Assembly (NCBI GenBank): GCA_028281925.1
Contig: JANQIX010000055.1
Span: 62,001 to 126,000 of the forward strand
Origin: Alphaproteobacteria bacterium
GTDB taxonomy: Bacteria; Pseudomonadota; Alphaproteobacteria; DSM-16000; Inquilinaceae
Length of the DNA: 64,000 nucleotides
Direction: 5' to 3'
Positions 41,617 to 49,950 of the stretch are shown piece by piece. Under the pieces are notes generated by a model. That model had not been told where the DNA came from, searched no databases, and saw nothing but the letters and a program-made list of their open reading frames with translations. How positions within the stretch are numbered: the first letter of the stretch is position 1; every line of letters begins with the position of its first letter. The translations under genes and the position numbers were made by a program.

Positions 41617-43683
41617 ATGGACGACGGGCAAGGCCGTTACGCGCTGCTCTTCGAGCCGGTGAGGATCGGCCCAAAGCTGGCGCCGAACCGGTTCTATCAG
41701 GTGCCGCATTGCAATGGCATGGGCCACCTGCGCCCACGCGCCCACGCCGCCATGCGCGGCATCAAGGCCGAAGGCGGCTGGGGAGTGGTCAGCACCGAAG
41801 AGACGGAGATCCATCCCACATCGGACATCGCGCCGTCGGTGGAGCAGCGGCTGTGGGACGATCGCGACGTCCCGGCCCTGAGGCTGATGACCGATGCCGT
41901 GCATGCCCATGGCAGCCTGGCGGCCGTAGAGCTGGCGCACAACGGCCTGCATTCCGCCAACCTGCTGTCGCGCCTGCCGCCGCTGGCCCCATCGCATACG
42001 GTCGTGGACAGCCTGCATCCGGTGCAGGCGCGGGCAATGGACGCTGCCGACATTCGCGCGTTTCGCCGGTGGCATCGGGCCGCCGCGCAGCGCGCAGCCG
42101 ATGCCGGTTCCGACATCGTCTATGTCTACGCTGGCCATAACATGACCCTGCCGTTCCATTTCATGCTGCCGCGATACAATGGGCGGAGCGATGAATACGG
42201 CGGCAGCCTGACCAATCGTGTCCGGCTGACGCGGGAATTGTTGGAGGATACGAAAGACGCCGTGGGCGACCGCTGCGCCGTCGCCTTCCGCTTTGCCGTC
42301 GACGAACTGATGGGGCCGGAGGGCTTGCAGGCCGACGGCGAGGCGGCGGAGATCGTGGCCATGCTGGCCGATCTGCCGGATCTCTGGGACCTGCACCTGT
42401 CGGGCTGGGCCAACGATAGCGTGACCGCCCGCTTCAGCCCCAACGAGGGGTACCAGGAGCCGTATACCGCCTTCGTCAAGCGGCTGACCGACAAGCCCGT
42501 GGTCGGTGTCGGGCGCTTCACGTCGCCTGACGCTATGGTCTCGCAGATCCGCCGCGGCGTTCTGGACCTGATCGGCGCGGCCCGCCCGTCCATCGCCGAT
42601 CCGTTCCTGCCGGCCAAGATTCGCGAGGGGCGGGTGGAGGAGATCCGCGAATGCATCGGCTGCAACATCTGTGTTGCCGGCGACAATCAGTGTGTGCCCA
42701 TGCGCTGCACCCAGAACCCGACCATGGGCGAGGAATGGCGCCGCGGCTGGCATCCGGAGCGGATTGCGAAGGCGGCATCGGACGACCCCGTGCTGGTGGT
42801 CGGCGCCGGCCCCGCCGGACTGGAATGCGCCCTGCAGCTCGCCCGCCGCGGCTATCCCGTGACCCTGGCCGAGGCCGGCAAGGAACTGGGCGGTCGGGCG
42901 CGGGCTGAGGCCGCGTTGCCGGGCCTGGGCAGCTGGATCCGCGTCGCCGACTATCGGACCTGTGCGCTTAAGCGCATGGAAAACGTCGAGATCTATCTCG
43001 ACAGCCCGCTGACGGCGGATCAGGTGCTGGATTTCGGCTTCGCGCATGTCTTCCTCGCCACCGGATCCGTCTGGCGGCGCGACGGGGTGGGACGGCGGAT
43101 GCGGCGGCCGATCCCAGGCCTCGACGCGGCCTTCACACCCGACGACATCCTGGCCGGGCGGCTGCCCGCGGGTCGTGTGCTGATCTATGACGACGACCAT
43201 GCCTATCTGGGTGGCGCGATTGCCGAAGCGCTGAAGGGTGCCCGGCGGGACGTCGTGCTTGTGACGCCTGCGGCCTTGGTGTCGGCCTGGACCGTGAACA
43301 CCTTGGAACAGCATCGCATCCAGCGCCGACTGCTGGAGCTTGGCGTCGAAATCGTCACGGGTCACGGCCTGGTTGCGGTGGACGCCGACAAGGCGGCGCT
43401 GGACTGCGTGTACACGGGCGGTACGGTACAGGTGCCATGCGATAGCGTCGTAACGGTCACGGAACGCCTGCCGACGGATGAATTGGCACAGGCTCTGCGT
43501 GAAGACCCTAACAGACGGACGGCGGCCGGCATCCGTACGGTGAAGACCATCGGCGATGCGCTCGCGCCGGGATTGATCGCTGCGGCGGTCTATTCCGGCC
43601 ATGCGGCGGCGCGGGCGTTTCAGGCCGACCCCGCCGGCGTGGAGGCGGAGCTGTTCCGCCGGGAGATGCCGGCGTTGGACTGA
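41617..43683 (+). CDS. Trimethylamine/histamine dehydrogenase-like iron-sulfur flavoprotein
   Basis: A 688-residue protein with the layout of trimethylamine dehydrogenase (TMADH): FMN barrel, 4Fe-4S cluster, then an ADP/FAD-binding Rossmann region (VLVVGAGPAGLECALQLA). Cys32 in FYQVPHC matches the TMADH cysteine that binds FMN covalently. Cys346, Cys349, Cys352 and Cys364 match its cluster ligands. Tyr171, His174, Trp264 and Asp267 match its active site. Two of the three aromatic cage residues differ: Glu62 replaces Tyr60 and Asp356 replaces Trp355. Asp at the latter site is, as I recall, what histamine dehydrogenase has. The substrate is therefore probably an amine other than trimethylamine. 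The ATG at 41617 follows GGAAAGGATGA. Confidence 0.88.
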   Translation: MDDGQGRYALLFEPVRIGPKLAPNRFYQVPHCNGMGHLRPRAHAAMRGIKAEGGWGVVSTEETEIHPTSDIAPSVEQRLWDDRDVPALRLMTDAVHAHGSLAAVELAHNGLHSANLLSRLPPLAPSHTVVDSLHPVQARAMDAADIRAFRRWHRAAAQRAADAGSDIVYVYAGHNMTLPFHFMLPRYNGRSDEYGGSLTNRVRLTRELLEDTKDAVGDRCAVAFRFAVDELMGPEGLQADGEAAEIVAMLADLPDLWDLHLSGWANDSVTARFSPNEGYQEPYTAFVKRLTDKPVVGVGRFTSPDAMVSQIRRGVLDLIGAARPSIADPFLPAKIREGRVEEIRECIGCNICVAGDNQCVPMRCTQNPTMGEEWRRGWHPERIAKAASDDPVLVVGAGPAGLECALQLARRGYPVTLAEAGKELGGRARAEAALPGLGSWIRVADYRTCALKRMENVEIYLDSPLTADQVLDFGFAHVFLATGSVWRRDGVGRRMRRPIPGLDAAFTPDDILAGRLPAGRVLIYDDDHAYLGGAIAEALKGARRDVVLVTPAALVSAWTVNTLEQHRIQRRLLELGVEIVTGHGLVAVDADKAALDCVYTGGTVQVPCDSVVTVTERLPTDELAQALREDPNRRTAAGIRTVKTIGDALAPGLIAAAVYSGHAAARAFQADPAGVEAELFRREMPALD

Positions 43684-43726
43684 CGGTTGACGGAAACTTC
43701 GGGCCAGTTCTGAGAAGGGGCTGAAC

Positions 43727-44674
43727 ATGCCGATCCGCACGATCATCCCTGCCCTCTGGGCTCTCACCATCGCCCTTGCAGGCGGGGTTGATGCCGAGGC
43801 GCGGGAGCGGCGGACGCTGGTGCATGACGGCATCGAGCGGAGTTATCTGATCCAGGTGCCGCCCCAATCGGCATCGAAACCGGTGCCGGTCATCATCCTG
43901 CTGCACGGCGGCACACAGTCGGCCAGGCAGGTTTGGCGGCAAACCACCCTGCCCGCGATCGCCGAGCGGGAAGGGGCGATCCTGGTCGCGCCCGATGCCG
44001 TCGGCGACAACTGGAACGACTACCGCACGATCTATTTCGGTGGCGACGGTGGCGGCACGCTGAACGTCGACGATGTCGGCTTCATCGACCGCTTGATGGA
44101 CGTCGTGATCGCCGAGCACAGTGGCGATCCGCAGCGCGTGTTCGTGACAGGCGCATCGAATGGCGGCTACATGTCGTATCGTGTCGGCTGCGAGCTGAGC
44201 CACCGGGTGGCCGCAATCGCGCCGGTGATCGCGACGATGCTGATCCAGCCCGAACGGGTCTGCCAGCCCACGCAATCGATCGCCGTGCAGATCATTGCCG
44301 GCACGGCGGATCCTTTCGTGCCCTACTACGGTGGCACCGTCACCGTGCGCGGCGTGACGGCGGAGCCCCGGATGTCCGCGCCGGAAACGGCGGCATTCTG
44401 GGCCCGCCACAACGGCTGCGCACCGACGCCGACCGTCGAGCAGATGCCCGACCTGACGACCAATGACGACTCCATGGTTCGACGGGACGTCTTCCAGGGC
44501 TGTGCGACCCGTGCGCCGGTCGTCTTCTACACGATGGACGGCGGCGGACATGTCTGGCCCCAGACCCGCCCTGTCAGGGCCGGCCTGAGATGGCTGGAAG
44601 GGATTCTCGGCCCCGTCAACCAGGATATGGACGCGGGCGAGGTGATCTGGGAGTTCTTTGCCGGCCTGGATTAG
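43727..44674 (+). CDS. Secreted PHB-depolymerase/feruloyl-esterase-like hydrolase (CE1-type)
   Basis: A 315-residue exported alpha/beta hydrolase. It has a Sec signal peptide (cleavage near GGVDAEA), an oxyanion region VIILLHGGTQSARQV, the nucleophile motif VFVTGASNGGYMSYRV, an acid in IIAGTADPFVPYYGG, and the histidine in DGGGHVWPQT. This is the LpqC/poly(3-hydroxybutyrate) depolymerase esterase group, whose members attack short polyesters or feruloyl esters. The actual substrate is unknown. It begins 43 bp after the flavoprotein gene and might share its transcript. Confidence 0.87.
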   Translation: MPIRTIIPALWALTIALAGGVDAEARERRTLVHDGIERSYLIQVPPQSASKPVPVIILLHGGTQSARQVWRQTTLPAIAEREGAILVAPDAVGDNWNDYRTIYFGGDGGGTLNVDDVGFIDRLMDVVIAEHSGDPQRVFVTGASNGGYMSYRVGCELSHRVAAIAPVIATMLIQPERVCQPTQSIAVQIIAGTADPFVPYYGGTVTVRGVTAEPRMSAPETAAFWARHNGCAPTPTVEQMPDLTTNDDSMVRRDVFQGCATRAPVVFYTMDGGGHVWPQTRPVRAGLRWLEGILGPVNQDMDAGEVIWEFFAGLD

Positions 44675-44937
44675 CCGCCTGGGCCCGTGCGACGCCGTCT
44701 GTCGGCCTTGTGTCGCCGATTTTTGAACCTTCGACGTAGAATGCTGCTCTGGCGCTTCGCCGGTATTCACGATACCGTCATAAAATTCGAGTGGCCCACC
44801 GGCGCTTTGCAAGGGGTGGCCGGGGACAACGGGCACGCTCCAGCGACGGATGAAAGCCGGTGATCGTCATCCGCTGAGATAGTGCCGGCGATTTCAAGCA
44901 GCGCCCAGACAACAGTCAAGAAAGGGAGGCAGAAGAC

Positions 44938-46560
44938 GTGACCGACACAGCCATCCGGAATCCGGACGGACACGCCAATCCGATCGATACGGAATACGAG
45001 ATCGGCCGGGACAACATCCGGGCGCGCCTGGGGCCATTCGGCCTCGATATCCACAATCCGGTCTTCTTGATTTCGGGCCTGACCATCTTTGCCTTCGTCT
45101 TCGCCGCACTCGCCTTTCAGAACGATGTGGAGCCGGTGTTCAACAGCCTCAGGGTTTGGCTGACATCGACGCTCGACTGGTTCTTCCTCGGGGCCGCCAA
45201 TATCTTCGTGCTCTTCTGTCTTCTGCTGATTGTCTCGCCGGTCGGCAAGGTGCGCATCGGCGGCACCAACGCGAAGCCCGACTATTCCTATGCCGGCTGG
45301 TTCGCCATGCTGTTCGCCGCTGGCATGGGCATCGGGCTGATGTTCTTCGGCGTCGCCGAACCGATTTCGCACTTCAACTCGTCGTTGGGCGGGACCAGCG
45401 TTGAAGACGGTGTGCGCACCGACTGGGCGCCGCTTGGCGCGGCGGCGGAAGACGCAGAGGCCGCCGCCCGTCTGGGCATGGCGGCCACCATCTTCCACTG
45501 GGGGCTGCACCCCTGGGCGATCTATGCCGTGGTGGCGCTGGCGCTTGCCATCTTCTCCTACAACAAGGGCCTGCCGCTCACGATCCGCTCGATCTTCTAT
45601 CCGATTTTCGGCGAGCGGGTGTGGGGCTGGACCGGCCATATCATCGACACGCTGGCCGTGTTCGCCACGCTGTTCGGCCTGGCCACGTCGCTGGGCTTCG
45701 GGGCGGAGCAGGCCAATGCCGGGCTGGACTTCCTGTTCGGTTGGTCTGTGTCCGACACGTCGAAGATCCTGCTGATCGTCGGCATCACGGCGGTGGCCCT
45801 GATCTCGGTGCTGGCCGGCCTCGATGCCGGCGTGAAGCGGCTGTCCGAGATCAACATGGTGCTGGCGCTGGCGCTGCTGGTCTTCGTCATCGCCGTCGGG
45901 CCGACCTTGGAAATCCTGACCGGCTTCTTCACGGGCCTTGCGGCCTATGGCGAGAATCTGCTGGCGCTGTCGAACCCGGTGGGCCGGGAAGACGCCAACT
46001 TCTCGCAGGGCTGGACGGCGTTCTACTGGGCCTGGTGGGTGTCGTGGTCGCCATTCGTTGGCATGTTCATCGCGCGGGTGTCGCGCGGCCGCACGGTGCG
46101 TGAGTTCATCATCTGCGTGCTGATCATCCCCACGCTGGTCTGCGTCTTGTGGATGACCGTGTTCGGCGGCACGGCGATCAGCCAGATCGTCAATGACGGC
46201 TATCAGGCAGTCGCCGATGCGGATCTGGAACTGAAGCTGTTCACCATGCTGGCAGAGCTGCCGCTGACCGCGATCACCTCGTTCATCGGCATCGTGCTGG
46301 TGATTGTCTTCTTCGTCACTTCGTCGGACAGCGGCTCGCTGGTGATCGACACGATCACCGCGGGCGGCAAGATCAACGCGCCGCTGCCGCAGCGTGTGTT
46401 CTGGTGCACCTTCGAGGGGCTGGTGGCGATCGCGCTGTTGCTGGGCGGCGGCCTTGGAGCGCTGCAGGCCATGGCGGTGTCGACCGGGTTCCCCTTCACC
46501 GTGATCTTGCTGCTCGCCTGCTACGCGATCTGGAAAGGCCTGGCTTCGGAACCGCGCTGA
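44938..46560 (+). CDS. BCCT family transporter (betaine/choline/carnitine type)
   Basis: A 540-residue inner-membrane protein with about twelve helices. BCCT hallmarks are GMGIGLMFFGVAEPISHF, the FHWGLHPWAIYAVVALALA helix, the tryptophan-rich AFYWAWWVSWSPFVGMFIARV signature and TSSDSGSLVIDT. These carriers take up quaternary amines for osmoprotection or as nutrients. Its position two genes after the amine-dehydrogenase-like flavoprotein makes amine uptake plausible but unproven. The GTG at 44938 follows GGGAGG. It ends at two hairpins facing the AAC(3)-like gene. Confidence 0.92.
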   Translation: MTDTAIRNPDGHANPIDTEYEIGRDNIRARLGPFGLDIHNPVFLISGLTIFAFVFAALAFQNDVEPVFNSLRVWLTSTLDWFFLGAANIFVLFCLLLIVSPVGKVRIGGTNAKPDYSYAGWFAMLFAAGMGIGLMFFGVAEPISHFNSSLGGTSVEDGVRTDWAPLGAAAEDAEAAARLGMAATIFHWGLHPWAIYAVVALALAIFSYNKGLPLTIRSIFYPIFGERVWGWTGHIIDTLAVFATLFGLATSLGFGAEQANAGLDFLFGWSVSDTSKILLIVGITAVALISVLAGLDAGVKRLSEINMVLALALLVFVIAVGPTLEILTGFFTGLAAYGENLLALSNPVGREDANFSQGWTAFYWAWWVSWSPFVGMFIARVSRGRTVREFIICVLIIPTLVCVLWMTVFGGTAISQIVNDGYQAVADADLELKLFTMLAELPLTAITSFIGIVLVIVFFVTSSDSGSLVIDTITAGGKINAPLPQRVFWCTFEGLVAIALLLGGGLGALQAMAVSTGFPFTVILLLACYAIWKGLASEPR

Positions 46561-46566
46561 TGCGTT

Positions 46567-46592
46567 CGCCCCGGGGGTGACGTCCCGGGGCG
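46567..46592 (+). terminator. Hairpin after the BCCT transporter gene
   Basis: Arms CGCCCCGGG (46567-46575) and CCCGGGGCG (46584-46592) pair around an 8-base loop, 6 bp past the stop. No T tract. Confidence 0.55.
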
Positions 46593-46605
46593 TCGATCAT
46601 CTTGA

Positions 46606-46634
46606 GGGAAGGCTGCCGTGCAGGCGGCCTTCCC
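46606..46634 (-). terminator. Hairpin after the AAC(3)-like gene
   Basis: GGGAAGGC (46606-46613) pairs with GCCTTCCC (46627-46634); four more inner pairs (one G:U) leave a 5-base loop. It lies 21 bp beyond the stop of the minus-strand gene and may serve both convergent genes. Confidence 0.5.
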
Positions 46635-46655
46635 GATTGTCCAGTCTGTGCAGCC

Positions 46656-47444
46656 TCAAGCAGCGATGCTCGTCCGCGCCATCGCGCAGTCTTCGCAGCC
46701 CGCGTCGGACGAATGAAGAAAGATCAGCGGATCTCGCTTGAGCTGCGCCAGGGCCTCTTCGACCAGATCTCGTGAGCGCATCAGCTTCGATGGCGCGCGC
46801 CCGACCAGCCCCTCCGTCTGCAAGCCGCGCCCCGCCATCCAGCCGTCGGCCAATCGGAACAGATCGCAACAGTGGTCGTTCTCCCGATAGTCCAGCCTTG
46901 TGGGCATGCCGTCGCGCAGCGCCGTAATGTGCTTGGGCACACCGTAGGGGACACCTGCCATCAGCTCCGCCAGGTGCAAGGTCGTGTTCGCATCGTGGTC
47001 GACACCCAACAGCAGAATGCGACCGTCCAAGTCGAGAACCCGACCGACAGGGCTTGCGGGCTGATGCGGCGGTAGCACCAGATCGTCAGCCAGGATCTCT
47101 TCTGCCTTTGGTCCCCTGGCCGCGAAGGCAAACGGATGGCCGCTGCGCAGAACGCCCGGCATCTGCCAGAACGTGCTCGCGACAATGCCCAGATCCGGAG
47201 GGGTCGGCGTCCTCCTTGGGTCGAACGGCCGGTCGTCCTCGCCGGTCCAGGACGGCATGACGACCGTTCCCAATGGCGCGGCAGCGCGGCACAAGGCCTC
47301 GATCAGCCCGTCCGGCCCACGCTCGATCGGCCTGACGGCGCGGAATGATATGTGAACCAACAGGACGTCGCCGTCACGGATGCCCAGGGTCCGCAGCTGG
47401 GCGACAACGTCCGACACGGACATTTCCGAACGCTGATGCGGCAT
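46656..47444 (-). CDS. AAC(3)-family N-acetyltransferase-like protein
   Basis: A 262-residue protein of the aminoglycoside N(3)-acetyltransferase family, which uses acetyl-CoA. The conserved segments are LLVHISFRAVRPIERG, TVVMPSWTG, ARGPKAEEI and especially GRILLLGVDHDANTTLHLAE, the family's acetyl-CoA/active-site region. Many chromosomal relatives (such as YokD-like proteins) have no shown role in resistance, so antibiotic modification should not be assumed. The C-terminus carries a CEDC pair near the end. ATG codons at 47444 and 47423 are both possible starts. Confidence 0.82.
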   Translation of the reverse strand: MPHQRSEMSVSDVVAQLRTLGIRDGDVLLVHISFRAVRPIERGPDGLIEALCRAAAPLGTVVMPSWTGEDDRPFDPRRTPTPPDLGIVASTFWQMPGVLRSGHPFAFAARGPKAEEILADDLVLPPHQPASPVGRVLDLDGRILLLGVDHDANTTLHLAELMAGVPYGVPKHITALRDGMPTRLDYRENDHCCDLFRLADGWMAGRGLQTEGLVGRAPSKLMRSRDLVEEALAQLKRDPLIFLHSSDAGCEDCAMARTSIAA

Positions 47445-47482
47445 CCCGCCAGCATAGCCAAAACGCCCCAGTCAGTATCGCC

Positions 47483-48010
47483 TTACGGCTGCAGCACGCT
47501 TTCGATCGCGGCAACGACCTGCGCGTCGGTCGGGTCGGTCGCGGTTGAGAATTCCGCGACCAGCAGACCGTCGGGGCCGATCAGGTATTCCTTGAAGTTC
47601 CAGGTCGGCTGGCTCGCGTTCTGGGTCTCGATCCACCGGAAAAACGGGTGGGCATCCGGCCCGGAAACCTGGGTAATCGCCGTCATGGGAAAATCGATGG
47701 CGAAATTCACTTCGCAGAACCGTCGAACCTCTTCCTCGCTGGCCAGTTCCTGCCGGAAATCGTTCGACGGCACCCCGATGACCACGAGGCCCCGGTCGCG
47801 ATACGTTTCCCAGACCGTCTGCAGGCCGTCGTATTGATGGGTGAAGCCGCAGCGCGAGGCCGTGTTTGTGATCAGGATCGGACGGCCCTCATACTCCGAC
47901 AACGCCAGCGTGTCGCCGGTGATGCCGGGGAACGTGAAGTCGTACGCGGTGTCGGCGGCTGCCGCCTCTGAGATGGTCAAGGCCGCGAGGACCGCCATGA
48001 GCGTTCGCAT
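47483..48010 (-). CDS. Exported glutathione peroxidase-like protein
   Basis: A 175-residue thiol peroxidase of the glutathione peroxidase family with a cleavable signal peptide (cleavage near AAAAD), so it should act in the periplasm. The peroxidatic Cys54 is in NTASRCGFT; the supporting Asn/Gln region is VIGVPSNDFRQE and the Trp is in SQPTWNFKEYL. Cytosolic BtuE/Gpx forms lack a signal. The electron donor in the periplasm is unknown. The ATG at 48010 follows GAGGT. Confidence 0.9.
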   Translation of the reverse strand: MRTLMAVLAALTISEAAAADTAYDFTFPGITGDTLALSEYEGRPILITNTASRCGFTHQYDGLQTVWETYRDRGLVVIGVPSNDFRQELASEEEVRRFCEVNFAIDFPMTAITQVSGPDAHPFFRWIETQNASQPTWNFKEYLIGPDGLLVAEFSTATDPTDAQVVAAIESVLQP

Positions 48011-48133
48011 CAGAATGTACCTCAGCAGTCGTGTGCCGCAGTGCGCGGCCGCAGTGTTGCGGACGCCGTCGGCGCTATTCGTTTTTACGTCGTTCGCACC
48101 GACTTGGATGGCCCCTGTTCCAGTCCGGTCGGC

Positions 48134-49045
48134 CTATCGCCAGATCCCGGGGATGCGGGGGACCTCCGCGGCAAGCTGATCGAGAAGCAGGGAGAGACGC
48201 CGCGGTTGAAAGCGCGCAGGCATGAAGGCGGCGTTGATGGGCAATGTCTCGGCGCGCCAGTCGGGCAGCAGATCGATCAGGCGGCCCGCCTGAAGATCGG
48301 CTTCGACGAACCATCGCGGCAGCACGGCGAACCCCACTCCGTTCAGCGCCGCACGATGTTGCGCGAAGATGCTGTTTGTGGAGAAGCTTACGTCCGGCGT
48401 GAGTGTCGTGGTTGCGCGATCGCGGGCAGTAAGGCCGATCCGTCCGCCCTCGAAGGGATCGAGCGCGACGCAGGGCAGTCGGGCGACCTCTTCCGGCGTG
48501 AACGCCCTTCGCGGACCGAACGGGTCCGGTGCGGCGACCAGCAGCCGTTCGACCCGCCCGAGATCGCGCACGATCAGCATATCGTCCGGGACCGCCCCCA
48601 CTTTGATCCAGCAATCGCAGCCGATCTCCGCAAAGCGGATCGGCTCGTCCTGCAGCAGCCAGGTAATGGCGACGGCGGGGTGCGCACGCTGGAAGCCGCA
48701 CGCGATGTCCGCCAAGTGATGCTGGCCGAGGGCGACAGGCGCCACGATCTTCAACGGCCCCTTGACCGACCCGTCGGATGACCCGTGGCGCTCTTCCAGG
48801 GCTGCCCAGGCCGAGACGAGGTCCCTGGCATCCCGCAACAGCCCCTGCCCTGCCGGCGTCAAGGCCAGGGAGTGTGTCGTGCGCCGGATCAGAACAGCCC
48901 CGAAGCGGTCTTCCAGATCCTTTAGCTGCCGGCTGACCGAGGCCTGGGAGAGGCCGAGATCGCGCGCGGCCCGGCTGATGGATCCGCGCTCGGCAATCCG
49001 AACGAAGGTGCCCAGCAGGGTCAATCGGTCGAGAGGCTTACTCAT
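48134..49045 (-). CDS. LysR family transcriptional regulator
   Basis: A 303-residue LysR-type regulator: helix-turn-helix in RLTLLGTFVRIAERGSISRAA and LGLSQASVSRQLKDLEDRFG, followed by the two-lobed effector domain. It is divergent from an aldo/keto reductase gene, which it probably regulates. Its start codon lies inside a perfect palindrome with T-N11-A spacing, suggesting autoregulation. No clear Shine-Dalgarno precedes the ATG at 49045. Confidence 0.9.
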   Translation of the reverse strand: MSKPLDRLTLLGTFVRIAERGSISRAARDLGLSQASVSRQLKDLEDRFGAVLIRRTTHSLALTPAGQGLLRDARDLVSAWAALEERHGSSDGSVKGPLKIVAPVALGQHHLADIACGFQRAHPAVAITWLLQDEPIRFAEIGCDCWIKVGAVPDDMLIVRDLGRVERLLVAAPDPFGPRRAFTPEEVARLPCVALDPFEGGRIGLTARDRATTTLTPDVSFSTNSIFAQHRAALNGVGFAVLPRWFVEADLQAGRLIDLLPDWRAETLPINAAFMPARFQPRRLSLLLDQLAAEVPRIPGIWR

Positions 49046-49058
49046 ACGTATTACGTAT
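49044..49058. promoter_or_regulatory. LysR-type operator palindrome overlapping the regulator's start codon
   Basis: ATACGTA-T-TACGTAT is a perfect 7+1+7 palindrome containing the LysR T-N11-A motif. It overlaps the first two bases of the minus-strand ATG of the LysR gene and lies about 100 bp before the aldo/keto reductase start. Confidence 0.65.
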
Positions 49059-49156
49059 ATCTGAAAGCTGCCTTATCGATCTACCGAATGAATGCCGACA
49101 GTGTCATCTCTCGCCTTGCGGGCAGCCGACGCTGCCAGGACCAAGGAGTTCGAAAG

Positions 49157-49930
49157 ATGACTGCAATCTCGAAGACCTTTGCGCTCGGCGGCGAGCGTAA
49201 CGTCAACCGGCTCGGCTACGGTGCGATGCGCCTGACCGGCCAACCGGGGAACTTCGGACCGTTCCCGGATTGGGAGGGCGGCAAGGCGGTGCTTCGCCGT
49301 GCCGCTGATCTCGGCGTGACCCTATTCGACAGCGCCTGGGCCTATGGCCCTGAATACGCCGACAGGATCGTCGGTGAGGCTCTGGCGGGCCGCGAAGTGG
49401 TGATTGCCACCAAAGGCGGCGTCGACAAGCCGGCGCCGGGCCGGATCGTCGTGGACGGATCCAGGGACACGCTGCTGCGCCAGATCGACCGTGCGTTGGT
49501 CAACCTGCGGCGCGACCGGATCGACCTGTTCCAGCTCCACCGCGTGGATCCGAATGTGCCGATCGAGGGCTCCATCGCCGCTCTGGCCGAGGCGCAAGCC
49601 GACGGCCGGATTGCGCATATCGGGCTGTCCAACGTCACGCGTGATCAGCTGGACCGCGCCCTGGGCGTCGCGTCGATCGCAAGCGTTCAGAACCGCTTCA
49701 ACATGGCGGAGACGGACCATGCCGATCTGGTGGATTTCACGGCAGAACGCGGCATCGCCTTCATCCCCTATGGGCCCCTCGGCGCCAATCCGATGCAGCG
49801 GGGTGCTGCGCTCGCCCCTCGTGAAGCCCTTGCCTGGCTGCTGCGGCGGTCGCCCAACATCATCGTCATACCAGGCACCACCTCGATTGCGCATGTTGAA
49901 GAGAATTGGAGTGCCTGGGAGCTCTTGTAG
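49157..49930 (+). CDS. Aldo/keto reductase
   Basis: A 257-residue NADPH-dependent oxidoreductase with the aldo/keto reductase barrel. The catalytic residues are visible as Asp and Tyr in LFDSAWAYGPEYAD, Lys in VVIATKGG and His in LFQLHRVDP. The cofactor site lies in the C-terminal SPNIIVIPGTTS. It is shorter than the usual 280-330 residues but complete by motifs. The ATG at 49157 follows AAGGAG; an upstream in-frame start at 49088 lacks support. It is divergent from the LysR regulator. Confidence 0.9.
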   Translation: MTAISKTFALGGERNVNRLGYGAMRLTGQPGNFGPFPDWEGGKAVLRRAADLGVTLFDSAWAYGPEYADRIVGEALAGREVVIATKGGVDKPAPGRIVVDGSRDTLLRQIDRALVNLRRDRIDLFQLHRVDPNVPIEGSIAALAEAQADGRIAHIGLSNVTRDQLDRALGVASIASVQNRFNMAETDHADLVDFTAERGIAFIPYGPLGANPMQRGAALAPREALAWLLRRSPNIIVIPGTTSIAHVEENWSAWELL

Positions 49931-49950
49931 CAGCCGTGTCGAGATGCCGG

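Noticed and set aside
41572-43833. Long open frame antisense to the flavoprotein gene
   Set aside because: It mirrors codon bias of a G+C-rich gene and has no ribosome site or family features. The same applies to long antisense frames opposite lppC (3928-5310), the acyl-CoA ligase (51959-53569) and gshB/sirB1 (551-2017).
46656-47444. Calling the AAC(3)-like gene an antibiotic-resistance determinant
   Set aside because: The fold is clear but many chromosomal homologues have no resistance role. No mobile context or other resistance gene is near.
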